A stretch of 64,000 nt of DNA from Rhizobium sp. NFR03 (GCF_900111275.1 NZ_FOGR01000009.1:1-64000); one strand, 5' to 3'; counted from the stretch's first letter, positions 8,990 through 18,212 are shown. Numbers and translations: made by a program. Notes: a model not told the origin generated them from the sequence alone.

Positions 8990-10243
8990 TTAGCGAAGCG
9001 CCTGACGTGTGGGTGAAGATGCGGTGCGCTCGCCGGGACGGCGGGGAACGAGGTTGACGCGGACGACATCGCCGGACTGCAACGTCTCGTGCTCGTCGAT
9101 CACGCTTTCGCGGTAGTCTCCATCGACGATGCGAACAAGGGTATATTCGGTATCGATGGTATTCTCCATGGCGCTGACACGCTTGGCGGCGAGTCCGATC
9201 TCGGCCATGGTCTGGCCGCTGAACGCCATTTTCTGCCGGAGGCGCAGCATGTCCAGCCGGATGTCGCGGATTTCGGTTGCGGCGGTGTTGTGGCGGTTGC
9301 TGGAAAGCTCCTGAAGCCGTCTCTCAACCTCGTTTCTGTTCTGCCGGGCGCGCGCGAGAAACGAGCCGAACTCCAGAAGCTGCTGGTTCATCGCCAGAAG
9401 GTCGCGCTTTCTTTCACGCAGGGCCGCCTGGGTCGCCGCGCCTTTCGCCACAAGCGCCTGCGCCGCCTCCACATCCTGACGGATCAGTTCGAACTGCTCG
9501 TTTCGAAGCTCGCCGGTCTTCGTCAGCGTCTCGATTTCTTCGGCATAGTTCTGTCGCTGGGTCTCCAGATTGACCTGCTCGTTTTTCAGCGCCTCCAGTC
9601 GAAGATTATAGATGCTGGTTTCGGCATTGACGATCTGCTGGACGGACGACGGGTCGCGGCCGGAAACGCTGCCGGCCTTCGCATCGAACGGCGTTTCGTT
9701 CAGTTCCGCCTCCAGCCGCGCCTGCCTGATCTCCATCCCGAGCATCTGGAGCGCCATGTCCTCGTATTCCTGCTGCGCCGCGATGAGTTGCACGCCCGAC
9801 ATATCCGTCCGCGTGGCGGCGTCCCGAAGGCCGCCTCCGAGCGCAAAAAGCTCGAGTGCGATCATTCCGGGCCGGAACTCGTATTTTCCGGGCTTCTGGA
9901 TCTCTCCGACGATGAAGACAGGGGCATATTCCTTGACGGTAACGGCAACCGAAAGGTTGGGCACATGCACCGCAAGCGCCGTGCCGATGGTGTCGCCGAT
10001 CTCGGCCGTGGTCTTGTCGGCCACATCGACGCTGCCGAGGATGGGATAGCCGATCGTGCCTTCCGCACCGACCGGGAAAACGCCGGTCAGACCGGTGTCG
10101 CCATAGACCCAGATCATCAGCACGTCGCCGGCGGCCACGCGGTGCGCGGAGGGGCCTTGCGCAAGGGCGGTGCCGTGCGGAAGTGCTGCCCCGAGCGCAA
10201 TGCCGATCTTCAACATCGATATAAAACCCGAACGCCTGTTCAT
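8990..10243 (-). CDS. ExoF/Wza-like polysaccharide export protein
   Basis: This 417-residue protein has a signal peptide (about 1-28, ...GTALAQ), a Poly_export domain (about 33-100, HRVAAGDVLMIWVYGD) and a following SLBB-like domain (VFIVGEIQKPGKYEF). A long charged coiled-coil region comes next (about 190-330). Size and order match rhizobial ExoF rather than enterobacterial Wza; no lipobox cysteine is present. It should sit in the periplasm/outer membrane and guide the polymer out together with ExoP. Its start overlaps the ExoP stop (ATGA), so the two are co-translated. Its stop lies 11 bp from that of the convergent beta-helix gene. Confidence 0.88.
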   Translation of the reverse strand: MNRRSGFISMLKIGIALGAALPHGTALAQGPSAHRVAAGDVLMIWVYGDTGLTGVFPVGAEGTIGYPILGSVDVADKTTAEIGDTIGTALAVHVPNLSVAVTVKEYAPVFIVGEIQKPGKYEFRPGMIALELFALGGGLRDAATRTDMSGVQLIAAQQEYEDMALQMLGMEIRQARLEAELNETPFDAKAGSVSGRDPSSVQQIVNAETSIYNLRLEALKNEQVNLETQRQNYAEEIETLTKTGELRNEQFELIRQDVEAAQALVAKGAATQAALRERKRDLLAMNQQLLEFGSFLARARQNRNEVERRLQELSSNRHNTAATEIRDIRLDMLRLRQKMAFSGQTMAEIGLAAKRVSAMENTIDTEYTLVRIVDGDYRESVIDEHETLQSGDVVRVNLVPRRPGERTASSPTRQALR

Positions 10244-12429
10244 CTCGCTTCCCCTGCCAATACCGTTGGACGTGGTGACGGTTTCAGCTGGCGGCTGCCG
10301 GCCGTGTCGACAATGACGGAGCTTGCCGTCTTGTCCCGTCCACGCTTGCGCCGGCGAACGCCGTTCACCACCATTCCGACCACCTGTTCGCCATTGGCGC
10401 GCAGCCGGGCGACGGCATTTTCCAAGTTCTTCCTGTCCGCGCGCTCCCGGTCGACCACGAACGCCACGGCATCCGCCATGCCGGCAAGCCGCATCAGGTC
10501 CAGCTCATAGGTGGCGGAGGGGCAATCGATCAGCACCAGATCGTAGCGATGTCGCATCTCGGCGATCAGGGCCGCGAAGCTGTCCGCCCCGAGAATGAAA
10601 TCGGGCGGCGTGGCCTGGCGTTCGGAGACGATCACATCGACCGGAGACAAGGGATCGTGGTGAATGACGTCGTCGAACGGCGTGGCGCCCTGCATGGCGC
10701 GTGCCAGATGGTAGGCGCTCTGGATGCCGAAGGCATCGCCGATGGAGGGGTCCCGCAGGTTGGCGTCGATCACCAGCACGTTCAGCCCGCTCGACGCAAG
10801 CGAACGCGCAAGGTTGGTGACGACGAAGGTCTTACCTTCGCCGTCCACGGAGGACGTGAAGGCGATGACCTGGCTCCGGCCGTTCGCCTTTGCCTGATTG
10901 AGCTGGATGGACGTCTGGATGTCGGCGACCGCGCAATGGAAGTCGGCGGCCGATCCGCTGAACATGCCGGGTCCGGCCTTGATCTCGCCGGTCCGCATGC
11001 GCGGCACGCGCCCGATCACGGCAAGGCCCGTCTGCTGCTGGAGCGTGCCGATGGAGCCGACGGACCTGCTGTTGACCCCCATCAGAAGTGCTGCGCCCGC
11101 GCCCGATATCGTGCCGAGCAGCAGCGCGCCGAGCGCCCACAGCATCCGGTCGGGGCTGGTGGGCTTCGTGCCAGGCATGGCTTGTGTGATGATCCTTGCC
11201 TCGGCGGTGGCGATACCGTCCTGTTCGATCATCTGCTTGTAGCGGGCAAGATAGGTCTCGTAGATCGAGCGGTTGGCGTTGGCCTCGCGCTCCAGCTGAC
11301 CGGCATGGACCGTTGCAATGCTGGCCGCCGACATGGCGCGCTGGACCTCCTGAAGGTTCGCGTAGACTTCGCGCTGCTGCTTCTGGTTGATGTCGATCTC
11401 GTTGCGAAGGCTTGAAACGATCTGCGAGACTTCCTCGCCGATCTGCGTCTTGAGGGACGCGAGCTGGGATTCGAGCTGCGGGCGCTGGGGGTTCATCCGG
11501 GCGCCGCTCTGGTTGATGTCGGCGATGACGCGGATGACGCGCGCCTCTTCGGCTCGCAGAAGCTGGATGGCGGGCGAGGACAGAACCTCGACCAGACCCA
11601 CACCTTCCCCGGTTCGCAGGACCTCGGTGGCCGTGGCCAGCCGCGCCCTGGTTCCTGCAAGGCGCGCCTGCAATGCCGTCAGTTCGGTGTTGAGGCCTGA
11701 CAGCTGCTGGGCCTGAAGGCTCGTGCCGCCGGTGTTGACCAGCCCTTCCTTCTCGCGGAATTCGGCGGCGCCGCGCTCGGATTGCTCCAGCTTCTTCTGG
11801 AGGCTGACCAGACGTTCGCCCAGCCATTCGCTCACGCGTCGGGTCGCCGTTGTCTGAAGGTCGATCTGGTAGTCGATGTAGGCTGCGGCAAACCCATTGG
11901 CGATGGTCGCGGCCAGAACCGGATCCGTTGCCGTGTAGGAAATATAGATCGTGTAGGAACGGCCGTCGTTTATCACGCGGACATTGTTCAGAATCTCGTC
12001 GATTGCTTTCCTGTACACGTCCGGATTGCCGCCGGCCACGATCCGGTCGTTCTTGCCGCCGGTGTCGATAGCGGACGGTCCGAGCCGCAGATTCGCATAG
12101 ACCCGCTCGGCCATCGACCGGGACCCGATGATATCGATTTCCGTGCGCAGGACCGGGCTTTCCTGTGGAAGCGGAGACATCACGGACTCGCTCGGAAGCG
12201 CCTGAAGCTTGCGGACGTCGAGGGCGACCACGGCCTCGGAATGATAGCGTTTGGGCGCGCGCGCAAAGCCGATGGCCGCGACCAAGGCGCTGAGGAGGAG
12301 GCAGGCCGTAAAAACGGCCCGGTGCTGCCAGATAAGTGTGACAAGACGGGACAGGCCCTCTTGCGCGGTCGATGTCTGCTCGGTTTTCCTGATCATGCTC
12401 TTCCCGCCGAAACCTGTGTTGCTGGACAT
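10240..12429 (-). CDS. ExoP/Wzc-like chain-length regulator with BY-kinase-type ATPase domain
   Basis: This 729-residue polysaccharide co-polymerase has a first membrane segment (about 35-53), a Wzz-type periplasmic domain with coiled coils (to about 420), a second membrane segment (about 430-455, LWALGALLLGTISGAGAALL) and a cytoplasmic P-loop domain. Walker A is SSVDGEGKTF (about 525-535), Walker A' VLVIDANLRDPS and Walker B YDLVLIDCPS (about 630). In the family the C-terminal Tyr cluster is autophosphorylated to cycle oligomer state; here the last 45 or so residues contain no Tyr. It lies 13 bp after a LuxR regulator gene and overlaps the ExoF gene. The start could also be Met12. Confidence 0.9.
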   Translation of the reverse strand: MSSNTGFGGKSMIRKTEQTSTAQEGLSRLVTLIWQHRAVFTACLLLSALVAAIGFARAPKRYHSEAVVALDVRKLQALPSESVMSPLPQESPVLRTEIDIIGSRSMAERVYANLRLGPSAIDTGGKNDRIVAGGNPDVYRKAIDEILNNVRVINDGRSYTIYISYTATDPVLAATIANGFAAAYIDYQIDLQTTATRRVSEWLGERLVSLQKKLEQSERGAAEFREKEGLVNTGGTSLQAQQLSGLNTELTALQARLAGTRARLATATEVLRTGEGVGLVEVLSSPAIQLLRAEEARVIRVIADINQSGARMNPQRPQLESQLASLKTQIGEEVSQIVSSLRNEIDINQKQQREVYANLQEVQRAMSAASIATVHAGQLEREANANRSIYETYLARYKQMIEQDGIATAEARIITQAMPGTKPTSPDRMLWALGALLLGTISGAGAALLMGVNSRSVGSIGTLQQQTGLAVIGRVPRMRTGEIKAGPGMFSGSAADFHCAVADIQTSIQLNQAKANGRSQVIAFTSSVDGEGKTFVVTNLARSLASSGLNVLVIDANLRDPSIGDAFGIQSAYHLARAMQGATPFDDVIHHDPLSPVDVIVSERQATPPDFILGADSFAALIAEMRHRYDLVLIDCPSATYELDLMRLAGMADAVAFVVDRERADRKNLENAVARLRANGEQVVGMVVNGVRRRKRGRDKTASSVIVDTAGSRQLKPSPRPTVLAGEAR

Positions 12430-12442
12430 CTCCGGCTGGCCA

Positions 12443-13210
12443 TCATCTCTGGGTGGCCATGGAACCGATCTTGCAGGCGACCTCGGTCCTGTTGGTCGCG
12501 CCGAGCTTCTTCATGATGTTGCGGATGTGAACCTTGATCGTGCTCTCGCAGAGGTTCAGCTCATGCGCGATGTCCTTGTTCGCCTTGCCGCACCGGAGGG
12601 CTTCGGCCACGGCCGACTGGCGATCCGTGAATGCGAGCGCCGACAGGGATTTCTGCTCCGACAGACCAAGCAGATCCCGAACGCCGAGGAGGCTGCTGAC
12701 GGGGATGAAGCGCCCGCCGGCAATGGCAAGGCTGATGGCCTGAATGCAGACCTCGATGGAGACGCTGCTGGGGATATAGCCGCGGACGCCGAGCGCGATG
12801 ATGTCCAGAATGACGTTGATGTCCTGATTGTCGGACAGGATGACCACGGCGGCCGGGGACATGGCATTGACCAGCTCGGAGATCTCGGCCACGAGCTGCT
12901 GCGGCGCGATGGCCGCATTGCCCGCATTGAACAGCACCGCCGACGGCGCGCCGACCGTGCGGCTGGCCGCCCGCCATTCGCCAAGGCTGGAGAAGGTCAG
13001 TACCTTTCGGTCGATCCGGTGATATTCCAGACTATGGGAAAGGCATTCCCGTTCCAGCACCCGCTTGTCGATCAGCGCGACGTAGCCGGCATCGGTTTGC
13101 GGAGCGGCGTCGTGATCGCCGTCGTCAATACGGGCGAGAAGAGAAGGATCGAACTGCATCGAATTGATAGCAGGCATTGTAATGTGCGAACGGGCGATCT
13201 CGACACTCAT
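12443..13210 (-). CDS. LuxR-family regulator with degenerate receiver domain
   Basis: This is a 255-residue protein. The C-terminal part (about 190-250) is a LuxR/NarL helix-turn-helix (FTDRQSAVAEALRCGKANKD, then STIKVHIRNIMKKL). The N-terminal part is receiver-like (YVALIDKRVLERECL to GVRGYIPSSV), but the position of the phospho-acceptor Asp is Asn (PSAVLFNAGN) and the conserved Lys is replaced (GYIPSS). It is therefore unlikely to be a classical phosphorylated response regulator. It is 13 bp upstream of exoP on the same strand, so it is probably co-transcribed with the export genes and may control the EPS locus. It is a paralogue of the regulator at 20966-21706. Confidence 0.85.
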   Translation of the reverse strand: MSVEIARSHITMPAINSMQFDPSLLARIDDGDHDAAPQTDAGYVALIDKRVLERECLSHSLEYHRIDRKVLTFSSLGEWRAASRTVGAPSAVLFNAGNAAIAPQQLVAEISELVNAMSPAAVVILSDNQDINVILDIIALGVRGYIPSSVSIEVCIQAISLAIAGGRFIPVSSLLGVRDLLGLSEQKSLSALAFTDRQSAVAEALRCGKANKDIAHELNLCESTIKVHIRNIMKKLGATNRTEVACKIGSMATQR

Positions 13211-13284
13211 TGGAATGAACTCCGCAAGTCATCTGACGGGAAAGATTCTGGGTGGAGGGTATCTGCCGCGCCCGCAAGGATGGC

Positions 13285-13938
13285 TTATGCGAGCGTCATC
13301 TTTCGAACGGTGAAGGCCTCGGCGAAGCGGGCCGGAGCCCGGCATTCGACGCCCCGCAGACGCGCGAGACCCCGGAACGTTTCCGCATCGAACCAGTCCT
13401 TGGACCTTTGGGTGCCGAAGTGATCGAGAAGGAGAGCAACCTTGGTGTCGAGCGCATGCTCGCTGAGAGGCACGTAGATGTTGGGCTTCCCGAGGTCCCC
13501 GTCCCATTTGGGGATCTCGTATTCCATGATCAGGTGATCGCGGAACACGTTGCTCGTCAGCTGGCTTATTTCGCGGTGATCCTGATGTGCATCGTCGCGG
13601 GCATGGGTGAAGATGAGGTCGGGATTGCATCTGTCGCGCAGAGCGAGCAGCCACGCCTTGATTTCGCGGCTCTGGCTCGGAAAAAGGCTGTCGTCGAAAT
13701 TGCCGAACGCGATGGACGAGGAGGCGGCTCCCATGAGGAACGCCGCCGCCGAATCCTGAGCCTCCGCCACACGCTGGTTTCCAGCGCTCAGAACGCACCA
13801 GGTGACGTCGAGGAGGACGCCGCGGGCGATCAGGTCCAGGATCGTTCCCCCCGCCCCGATCTCGATGTCATCGGAATGCGCGCCAAGGCAGAGGATCGAC
13901 AGGCGCTCTCCCGGTGAGGCGACCAGCAGCGGTTTCAT
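13285..13938 (-). CDS. PIG-L family deacetylase
   Basis: This 217-residue protein has the PIG-L/LmbE zinc site: AHSDD (20-24) and HQDH (118-121). Members remove N-acetyl groups from GlcNAc-containing substrates or nucleotide-sugar derivatives. Start ATG 13938 overlaps the stop of the cytidylyltransferase gene (ATGA), indicating translational coupling, and gives the family N-terminus (RLSILCLGAHSDD). A longer upstream reading lies inside the neighbouring gene. Being third in the methyltransferase-cytidylyltransferase operon, it probably deacetylates an amino-sugar intermediate or a glycan of this cassette; the substrate is unknown. Confidence 0.88.
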   Translation of the reverse strand: MKPLLVASPGERLSILCLGAHSDDIEIGAGGTILDLIARGVLLDVTWCVLSAGNQRVAEAQDSAAAFLMGAASSSIAFGNFDDSLFPSQSREIKAWLLALRDRCNPDLIFTHARDDAHQDHREISQLTSNVFRDHLIMEYEIPKWDGDLGKPNIYVPLSEHALDTKVALLLDHFGTQRSKDWFDAETFRGLARLRGVECRAPARFAEAFTVRKMTLA

Positions 13939-14747
13939 GGCAGCGTCACCGATGCCGTCACGCTCGTGCCGGTCGTGGACACGCGGCTCATCCATGGCAT
14001 GTCGCCGCGCTCGACCATCGCCTCCAGCGTCTGCCAGTCGCGCAACGTGTCCATGGACCGCCAGAAGCCTTCATGCTTGTAGGCCATCAGCTTGTCGTCG
14101 GCGATCAGCCTGGTGAAGGGCTCGAGAACCAGCTCCTCCCCTTCCCGCATATAATCGAAGATCTCGTTGCGCATGATGAAGAAGCCGGCATTGATCCACA
14201 TGTCGGAGGTTTCCGACGAACGGAACTCCCTGACGCGCCCGGAAGGGTCGATGTCCGCCAGGTGGTAGGTCAGTGGCGGCCGGACGGCGAGGAAGCAGGC
14301 GAGCTTGTCGCTGGCACGGAACGTCTCGATCATGTCGTCGAGATCGACGTCCGTCAGTCCGTCGCTGTAGTTCGCAAGGAAGATCTCCTCGTCGCGAACC
14401 TGGTCGCGGACGGCCCACAGCCGCTCCCCGATATTGCGCCAGATGCCGGTATCGATCAGCGCGACGCGCCAGTCCCTGGTCGGCGCCTTCATCATTTCCA
14501 CATGGCCGGAGCCGGAAACGATGCAGTCGGCGTAGGTTTCGGGTTTGCTATTGAGGAAGAAGTCCTTGATGACATTGGCTTTGTAGCCAAGGCAAAGGAT
14601 GAAGTCCTCATGGCCGTAGCCGGCGTAATACTGCATGACGTGGCGCATGATCGGCTGAGAGCCGAGGGGGATCAGCGGCTTCGGCACGCTTTCGGAATAT
14701 TCCCGGATACGGGTGCCGCGGCCGCCGCAGAACAGAACGACTTTCAT
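13935..14747 (-). CDS. glucose-1-phosphate cytidylyltransferase-like nucleotidyltransferase
   Basis: The 270-residue protein starts with the sugar nucleotidyltransferase signature CGGRGTRIREYSESVPKPLI, closest in pattern to RfbF/glucose-1-phosphate cytidylyltransferase (GTRI...PKP, then HVMQYYAGYGHEDFILCLGY). NYSDGLTDVD is the metal/substrate loop. The reaction would be CTP plus glucose-1-phosphate to CDP-glucose. No CDP-glucose 4,6-dehydratase (RfbG) is in the window, so the true sugar or nucleotide may differ. Start and stop each overlap the neighbouring genes by four bases (ATGA), forming a tightly coupled methyltransferase-transferase-deacetylase operon. Confidence 0.85.
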   Translation of the reverse strand: MKVVLFCGGRGTRIREYSESVPKPLIPLGSQPIMRHVMQYYAGYGHEDFILCLGYKANVIKDFFLNSKPETYADCIVSGSGHVEMMKAPTRDWRVALIDTGIWRNIGERLWAVRDQVRDEEIFLANYSDGLTDVDLDDMIETFRASDKLACFLAVRPPLTYHLADIDPSGRVREFRSSETSDMWINAGFFIMRNEIFDYMREGEELVLEPFTRLIADDKLMAYKHEGFWRSMDTLRDWQTLEAMVERGDMPWMSRVSTTGTSVTASVTLP

Positions 14748-15994
14748 GATGCCAGCTCCTTCGGGTCGATTTCAGCCACATGCGGTATCGGGACGATGAA
14801 TTTACCGCCCCAGTCGCCGATAACCTTCATCTGCGCGACGATCTCCGTCTTGAGGTTCCAGGGCAGGATGAGCACATAGTCGGGCCGCGCCCGTGCAAGC
14901 TCCTCGACCGGCCTGATCGGGATATGCATGCCGGGGGTGAAACGGCCGTGCTTGTAGGGATTGCGATCCACGGCGAAATCGATGAAGTCGGTGCCGATGG
15001 CGCAATAGTTCAGCAGCGTGTTGCCCTTGCCGGGTGCACCATAGGCGCAGATCGATTTTCCGGCGGTCTTCAGCCCGATCAGGAAGGACAGGAGATCCTT
15101 CTTGCTCCGGCGAGCCGCGATCCCGAATGCGGTGTAGGTCTCGAGCGCATCGAGCCCGGCGGCCTTCTCCTGTTCGAGCAGCAGATCGACACGCGCCTCG
15201 CGCGCCAGCGGGTTGCGCTCATGAGCCAGATAGACGCGCAGGGAGCCGCCATGGGTAGGAAGCTGATCGACGTCGAACACCTTCAGTCCATGGCGGGCCG
15301 CCATCTTCTCGATCGTCAGCAGCGAGAAGTAGGAAAAGTGCTCGTGGTAGATCGTATCGTACTGGCTTTCCGCGATCAGCTTGGCGACATGCGGGAACTC
15401 CAGCGTGATCACGCCGTGCTCCTTCAGAAGCAGGGTCATCCCCGCGACGAAGTCGTTGAGATCCGGCACCTGTGCCAGCACATTGTTGCCGATGATCAGG
15501 TCGGCCTGATCGCCGTTCGAGACCATTTCGCCCGCAAGAACCGTCCCGAAGAACTGGGTGATGGTGGGGATGCCCTTGTCGATGGCGACCTGCGCCACGT
15601 TGATCGCGGGCTCGATGCCGAGGATCGGGATGCCGTCCGCCAGCATGTGTTGCAGCAGGTATCCGTCATTGCTCGCAAGTTCGACGACGAAGCTCTGCGA
15701 GCCGAGCGAGAAGCGCGGGATGACGGCGTCGCAGTAGCTTTTGGCATGGGCGACCCAGCTGTCGGAATAGGACGAGAAGTACGCGTACTCCTCGAAGATA
15801 TTCTCCGGCGAAACATGTTCCGGCAGTTGCACGAGGAAGCACGCCTCGCAGACGAAGGCATGCAGGGGATAGTAGCTTTCCATGCTGTCGATGGCGTCGG
15901 CCGTCAGGAAACTCTCGCAGGGCGGTGACATGCCGAGATCGACAAACGTGTGGTGAAGCGGCTCATCGCAAAGGCGGCATCGCCTTGTTTGCAT
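14744..15994 (-). CDS. SAM-dependent sugar C-methyltransferase (TylC3/TcaB9-like)
   Basis: The 416-residue protein has the three parts of nucleotide-sugar 3-C-methyltransferases: an N-terminal zinc finger (Cys6, Cys9, Cys49, Cys52; CRLC...CEAC), a central Rossmann methyltransferase (SAM motif VVELASNDGY, about 103-112) and a C-terminal domain with APGKGNTLLNY. The YHEHFSYFS block (216-224) holds the Glu/His pair needed for catalysis in the family. It would place a methyl branch on a 4-keto-deoxysugar. Start: ATG 15994 is preceded by AAAGAG; an ATG 14 codons upstream is also possible. It is the first gene of the operon with the cytidylyltransferase and PIG-L genes. Confidence 0.88.
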   Translation of the reverse strand: MQTRRCRLCDEPLHHTFVDLGMSPPCESFLTADAIDSMESYYPLHAFVCEACFLVQLPEHVSPENIFEEYAYFSSYSDSWVAHAKSYCDAVIPRFSLGSQSFVVELASNDGYLLQHMLADGIPILGIEPAINVAQVAIDKGIPTITQFFGTVLAGEMVSNGDQADLIIGNNVLAQVPDLNDFVAGMTLLLKEHGVITLEFPHVAKLIAESQYDTIYHEHFSYFSLLTIEKMAARHGLKVFDVDQLPTHGGSLRVYLAHERNPLAREARVDLLLEQEKAAGLDALETYTAFGIAARRSKKDLLSFLIGLKTAGKSICAYGAPGKGNTLLNYCAIGTDFIDFAVDRNPYKHGRFTPGMHIPIRPVEELARARPDYVLILPWNLKTEIVAQMKVIGDWGGKFIVPIPHVAEIDPKELAS

Positions 15995-16335
15995 TATTTT
16001 CTCTTTCGTCTTTCCGAAATCCGCTCTCACATCCATGTGACATCCCCCGGTTTTACTTGTCTTGAAAAGCCAGCCTTTGTTGTGAAATCAGGCTAGTACG
16101 AACAACCGGAACGGGCGAGGGTGATTAGAGGCTTAGGCTTTCATCCAAAAGCCGTACCCCATACGCTCCTTTTCCGCGCTTCTACCTATAGCTTTACTCC
16201 TGCCGGCAAATAGACGGATGGCCGTGACGCATCGGACATGTTCCGGGTGTTCAAAGCGACCAATGTCGGTGTTTTCAACGAGCCGCCAATCGCGGAATGT
16301 CGGCTTGTCCGACGGCTTGAAACGGGGGGTAATCG
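15995..16335. promoter_or_regulatory. divergent intergenic region between methyltransferase and rfbC-like gene
   Basis: This 341-bp stretch lies between divergent genes and should hold promoters in both directions. It includes a CTACCT hexamer at 16182-16187 followed by TATAGC. A short open frame crosses part of it on the minus strand, but it has no recognisable homology. I find no clear operator. Confidence 0.4.
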
Positions 16336-16878
16336 ATGATTTTTACCGAAACGCGAATCACCGGTCTCTGGATCGTGCAGCCTGAAAAAATTGAGGATTA
16401 TCGGGGATCTTTCGCGCGCACGTTCTGCGCCGCCGACTTTGCCGCCCGCGGTTTGCCGCACAGCTTCGTCCAGCACAGCATGTCGATATCGACGCGGAAG
16501 CATACGCTGCGTGGCCTGCATTTCCAGAAGCCTCCTCATGGGGAGGTCAAGCTCGTCTCATGCGTGCGGGGTGCGATCTGGGACGTCGCCGTGGATCTGC
16601 GCCGCCGTTCCCCGACCTATCTTGCCTGGGTGTCCACGGTCCTGTCGCAGGAGAACGGCGCGCAGTTTCTCATACCCGAGGGCTTTGCTCACGGCTTCCT
16701 GTCGCTGACGGAGGATGTCGCCGTCGCCTATATGATCTCGGCGCCCCATGTTCCCGACAGCGCCGGCGGCTTGCGCTACGACGATCCGGCCATCGGCATC
16801 GAATGGCCGGCGCTGCCGTCCGTCCTGTCGTCCCGCGATCTCGACTGGCCGCCGCTGGAGCGTCCCGTACCGGTATGA
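16336..16878 (+). CDS. dTDP-4-dehydrorhamnose 3,5-epimerase-like protein
   Basis: The 180-residue cupin matches RmlC/RfbC: RGLHFQ with the catalytic base His62, a conserved basic residue in EVKLVSCVRG, PEGFAHGF (114-121), and Tyr132 in the AYMIS block followed by GLRYDDPAIGIEWP. The family epimerises C3 and/or C5 of nucleotide 4-keto-6-deoxysugars. No rmlA, rmlB or rmlD is present in the window, so its substrate is probably the 4-keto sugar of this cassette rather than dTDP-rhamnose; related epimerases act on CDP- and GDP-linked sugars. It alone reads on the plus strand inside a minus-strand cassette and ends 2 bp before the convergent DUF4910 gene. Confidence 0.9.
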   Translation: MIFTETRITGLWIVQPEKIEDYRGSFARTFCAADFAARGLPHSFVQHSMSISTRKHTLRGLHFQKPPHGEVKLVSCVRGAIWDVAVDLRRRSPTYLAWVSTVLSQENGAQFLIPEGFAHGFLSLTEDVAVAYMISAPHVPDSAGGLRYDDPAIGIEWPALPSVLSSRDLDWPPLERPVPV

Positions 16879-16880
16879 CG

Positions 16881-18212
16881 CTACTGTCTGGAGAAGCCGA
16901 GATTTGCGACGAGGCCCACGGTCTGAAGCGCTTTTGCGGCGGCAGTGATCTCGGTGAAGGGCATGCCCGACCTTTCCGAAATGTCGAGCAGCGAGTGCGC
17001 CCCATCGGCCAGATTGAGCACCCAGAGATAGGCCATCACACGGTCGCTATTGGTCTTGTGACCGCCCATCGGCGAGAACAGCCCGTATCGCCCCAGCTGC
17101 GGCTCCCCCTTTGGCGAAAGGTTGAGCGGTGTCCAGTTGGTTTCCAGGATCTGCAAAATGTCCTGAACCAGCCTGAAGGACGACCCGAGATGCTCCGGGC
17201 GAATGAAATCGAGATCGTCGGCGGACGTGTGATATTGCGGAAACGTGCCGAAGGCGCTCCTTTGCAACAGCCCGACCGGCAGGTCGAAGCCGGGAGAGCA
17301 GAACTGGCGCTCGTCGTAACCGTAGGGAATGAAGTCGTGCAACGTCGGGGAAACATCATCCGCACCGCAGCGCACGCAGGCCGCCGCGCGGTCGATCATC
17401 GTTTGACCGTTGCGGCTGCGTTTGTAGTTCGGGCCGCCGCCATCCCCGACGCAGGAGAGCACCAGCCCGTGTCTGATCCTGCCCAGCCCCGCTTCGTTGC
17501 GTTGCAGCCAGGCCAGCGATCCGATGGTTCCCGGCGCAAAGACGAAGCGGTAGCTGAAATGGGTGGCCACCGACCGCATGCTTTCCGCCAGACAGGCCAG
17601 GAGCGCGAGGCCCGAGCAATTGTCATTGGCAAGGCTCGGGTGACAGATGTGGGCATAGAGCAGCACCTCGTCTTCGACCTCGCCCCGATGCAGATGCTCG
17701 GCATATGAAAGGTGTCCCGGCACCTTTTCGGTGTCGATGAAGACCTCGTAATCGCCATCCTCCAGCGTCGTCAGCTGATCGTGCCGCATGCAGAAGCCCC
17801 AGGCGTCCGTGTAATATGCTGTTTTGTAGGGGATGACGTGCGGCTGGTCTGGCAGCGTATGAAGGTGCGGTTTCAGCTCTTCGAGCGACATGCGCGCCTT
17901 CATCGGCGTGCTGTAGTTGACGACATGGAGATTGTGGTCGGCGAAATCGAGGATCTTTTGTCCGTTTGCATCCCTGAGGCTTGCGCCGCGAACGATCCAT
18001 TCCGGGGGCACGATCCAGTCGAACACCTTCGTTCCCGAGGGGACCCGGTGCACATCGAGATCGATATGCTCCCTGAGAATGTCGATCGTATCCAGAACCC
18101 CCTGCCCCGTTATGCTGCGGCAGATCGGATAGAGGCGAGCGGCCAGCGCGTGGATGGCCGTGCCCATGTCCTGCGTTCCGGACGAAGCGGGCGCCACGCT
18201 TGTGAGATCCAT
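16881..18212 (-). CDS. DUF4910 (M28 aminopeptidase-like) protein in sugar cassette
   Basis: The 443-residue protein begins with a domain containing LYPICRSITG and the family signature VPSGTKVFDW...PPEW, and continues into an M28-like fold. Candidate zinc ligands are in HICHPSLANDNCSG (His and Asp) and in the later YHTSADDLD. The C-terminal part from about residue 370 resembles a winged-helix domain. Proteins of this type are typically found in polysaccharide or natural-product loci and have no established reaction that I can name. It is three bases downstream of the SDR epimerase gene, so it belongs to the same operon. A hydrolytic or amide-forming step on an amino-sugar is plausible but not shown. 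Confidence 0.8.
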   Translation of the reverse strand: MDLTSVAPASSGTQDMGTAIHALAARLYPICRSITGQGVLDTIDILREHIDLDVHRVPSGTKVFDWIVPPEWIVRGASLRDANGQKILDFADHNLHVVNYSTPMKARMSLEELKPHLHTLPDQPHVIPYKTAYYTDAWGFCMRHDQLTTLEDGDYEVFIDTEKVPGHLSYAEHLHRGEVEDEVLLYAHICHPSLANDNCSGLALLACLAESMRSVATHFSYRFVFAPGTIGSLAWLQRNEAGLGRIRHGLVLSCVGDGGGPNYKRSRNGQTMIDRAAACVRCGADDVSPTLHDFIPYGYDERQFCSPGFDLPVGLLQRSAFGTFPQYHTSADDLDFIRPEHLGSSFRLVQDILQILETNWTPLNLSPKGEPQLGRYGLFSPMGGHKTNSDRVMAYLWVLNLADGAHSLLDISERSGMPFTEITAAAKALQTVGLVANLGFSRQ

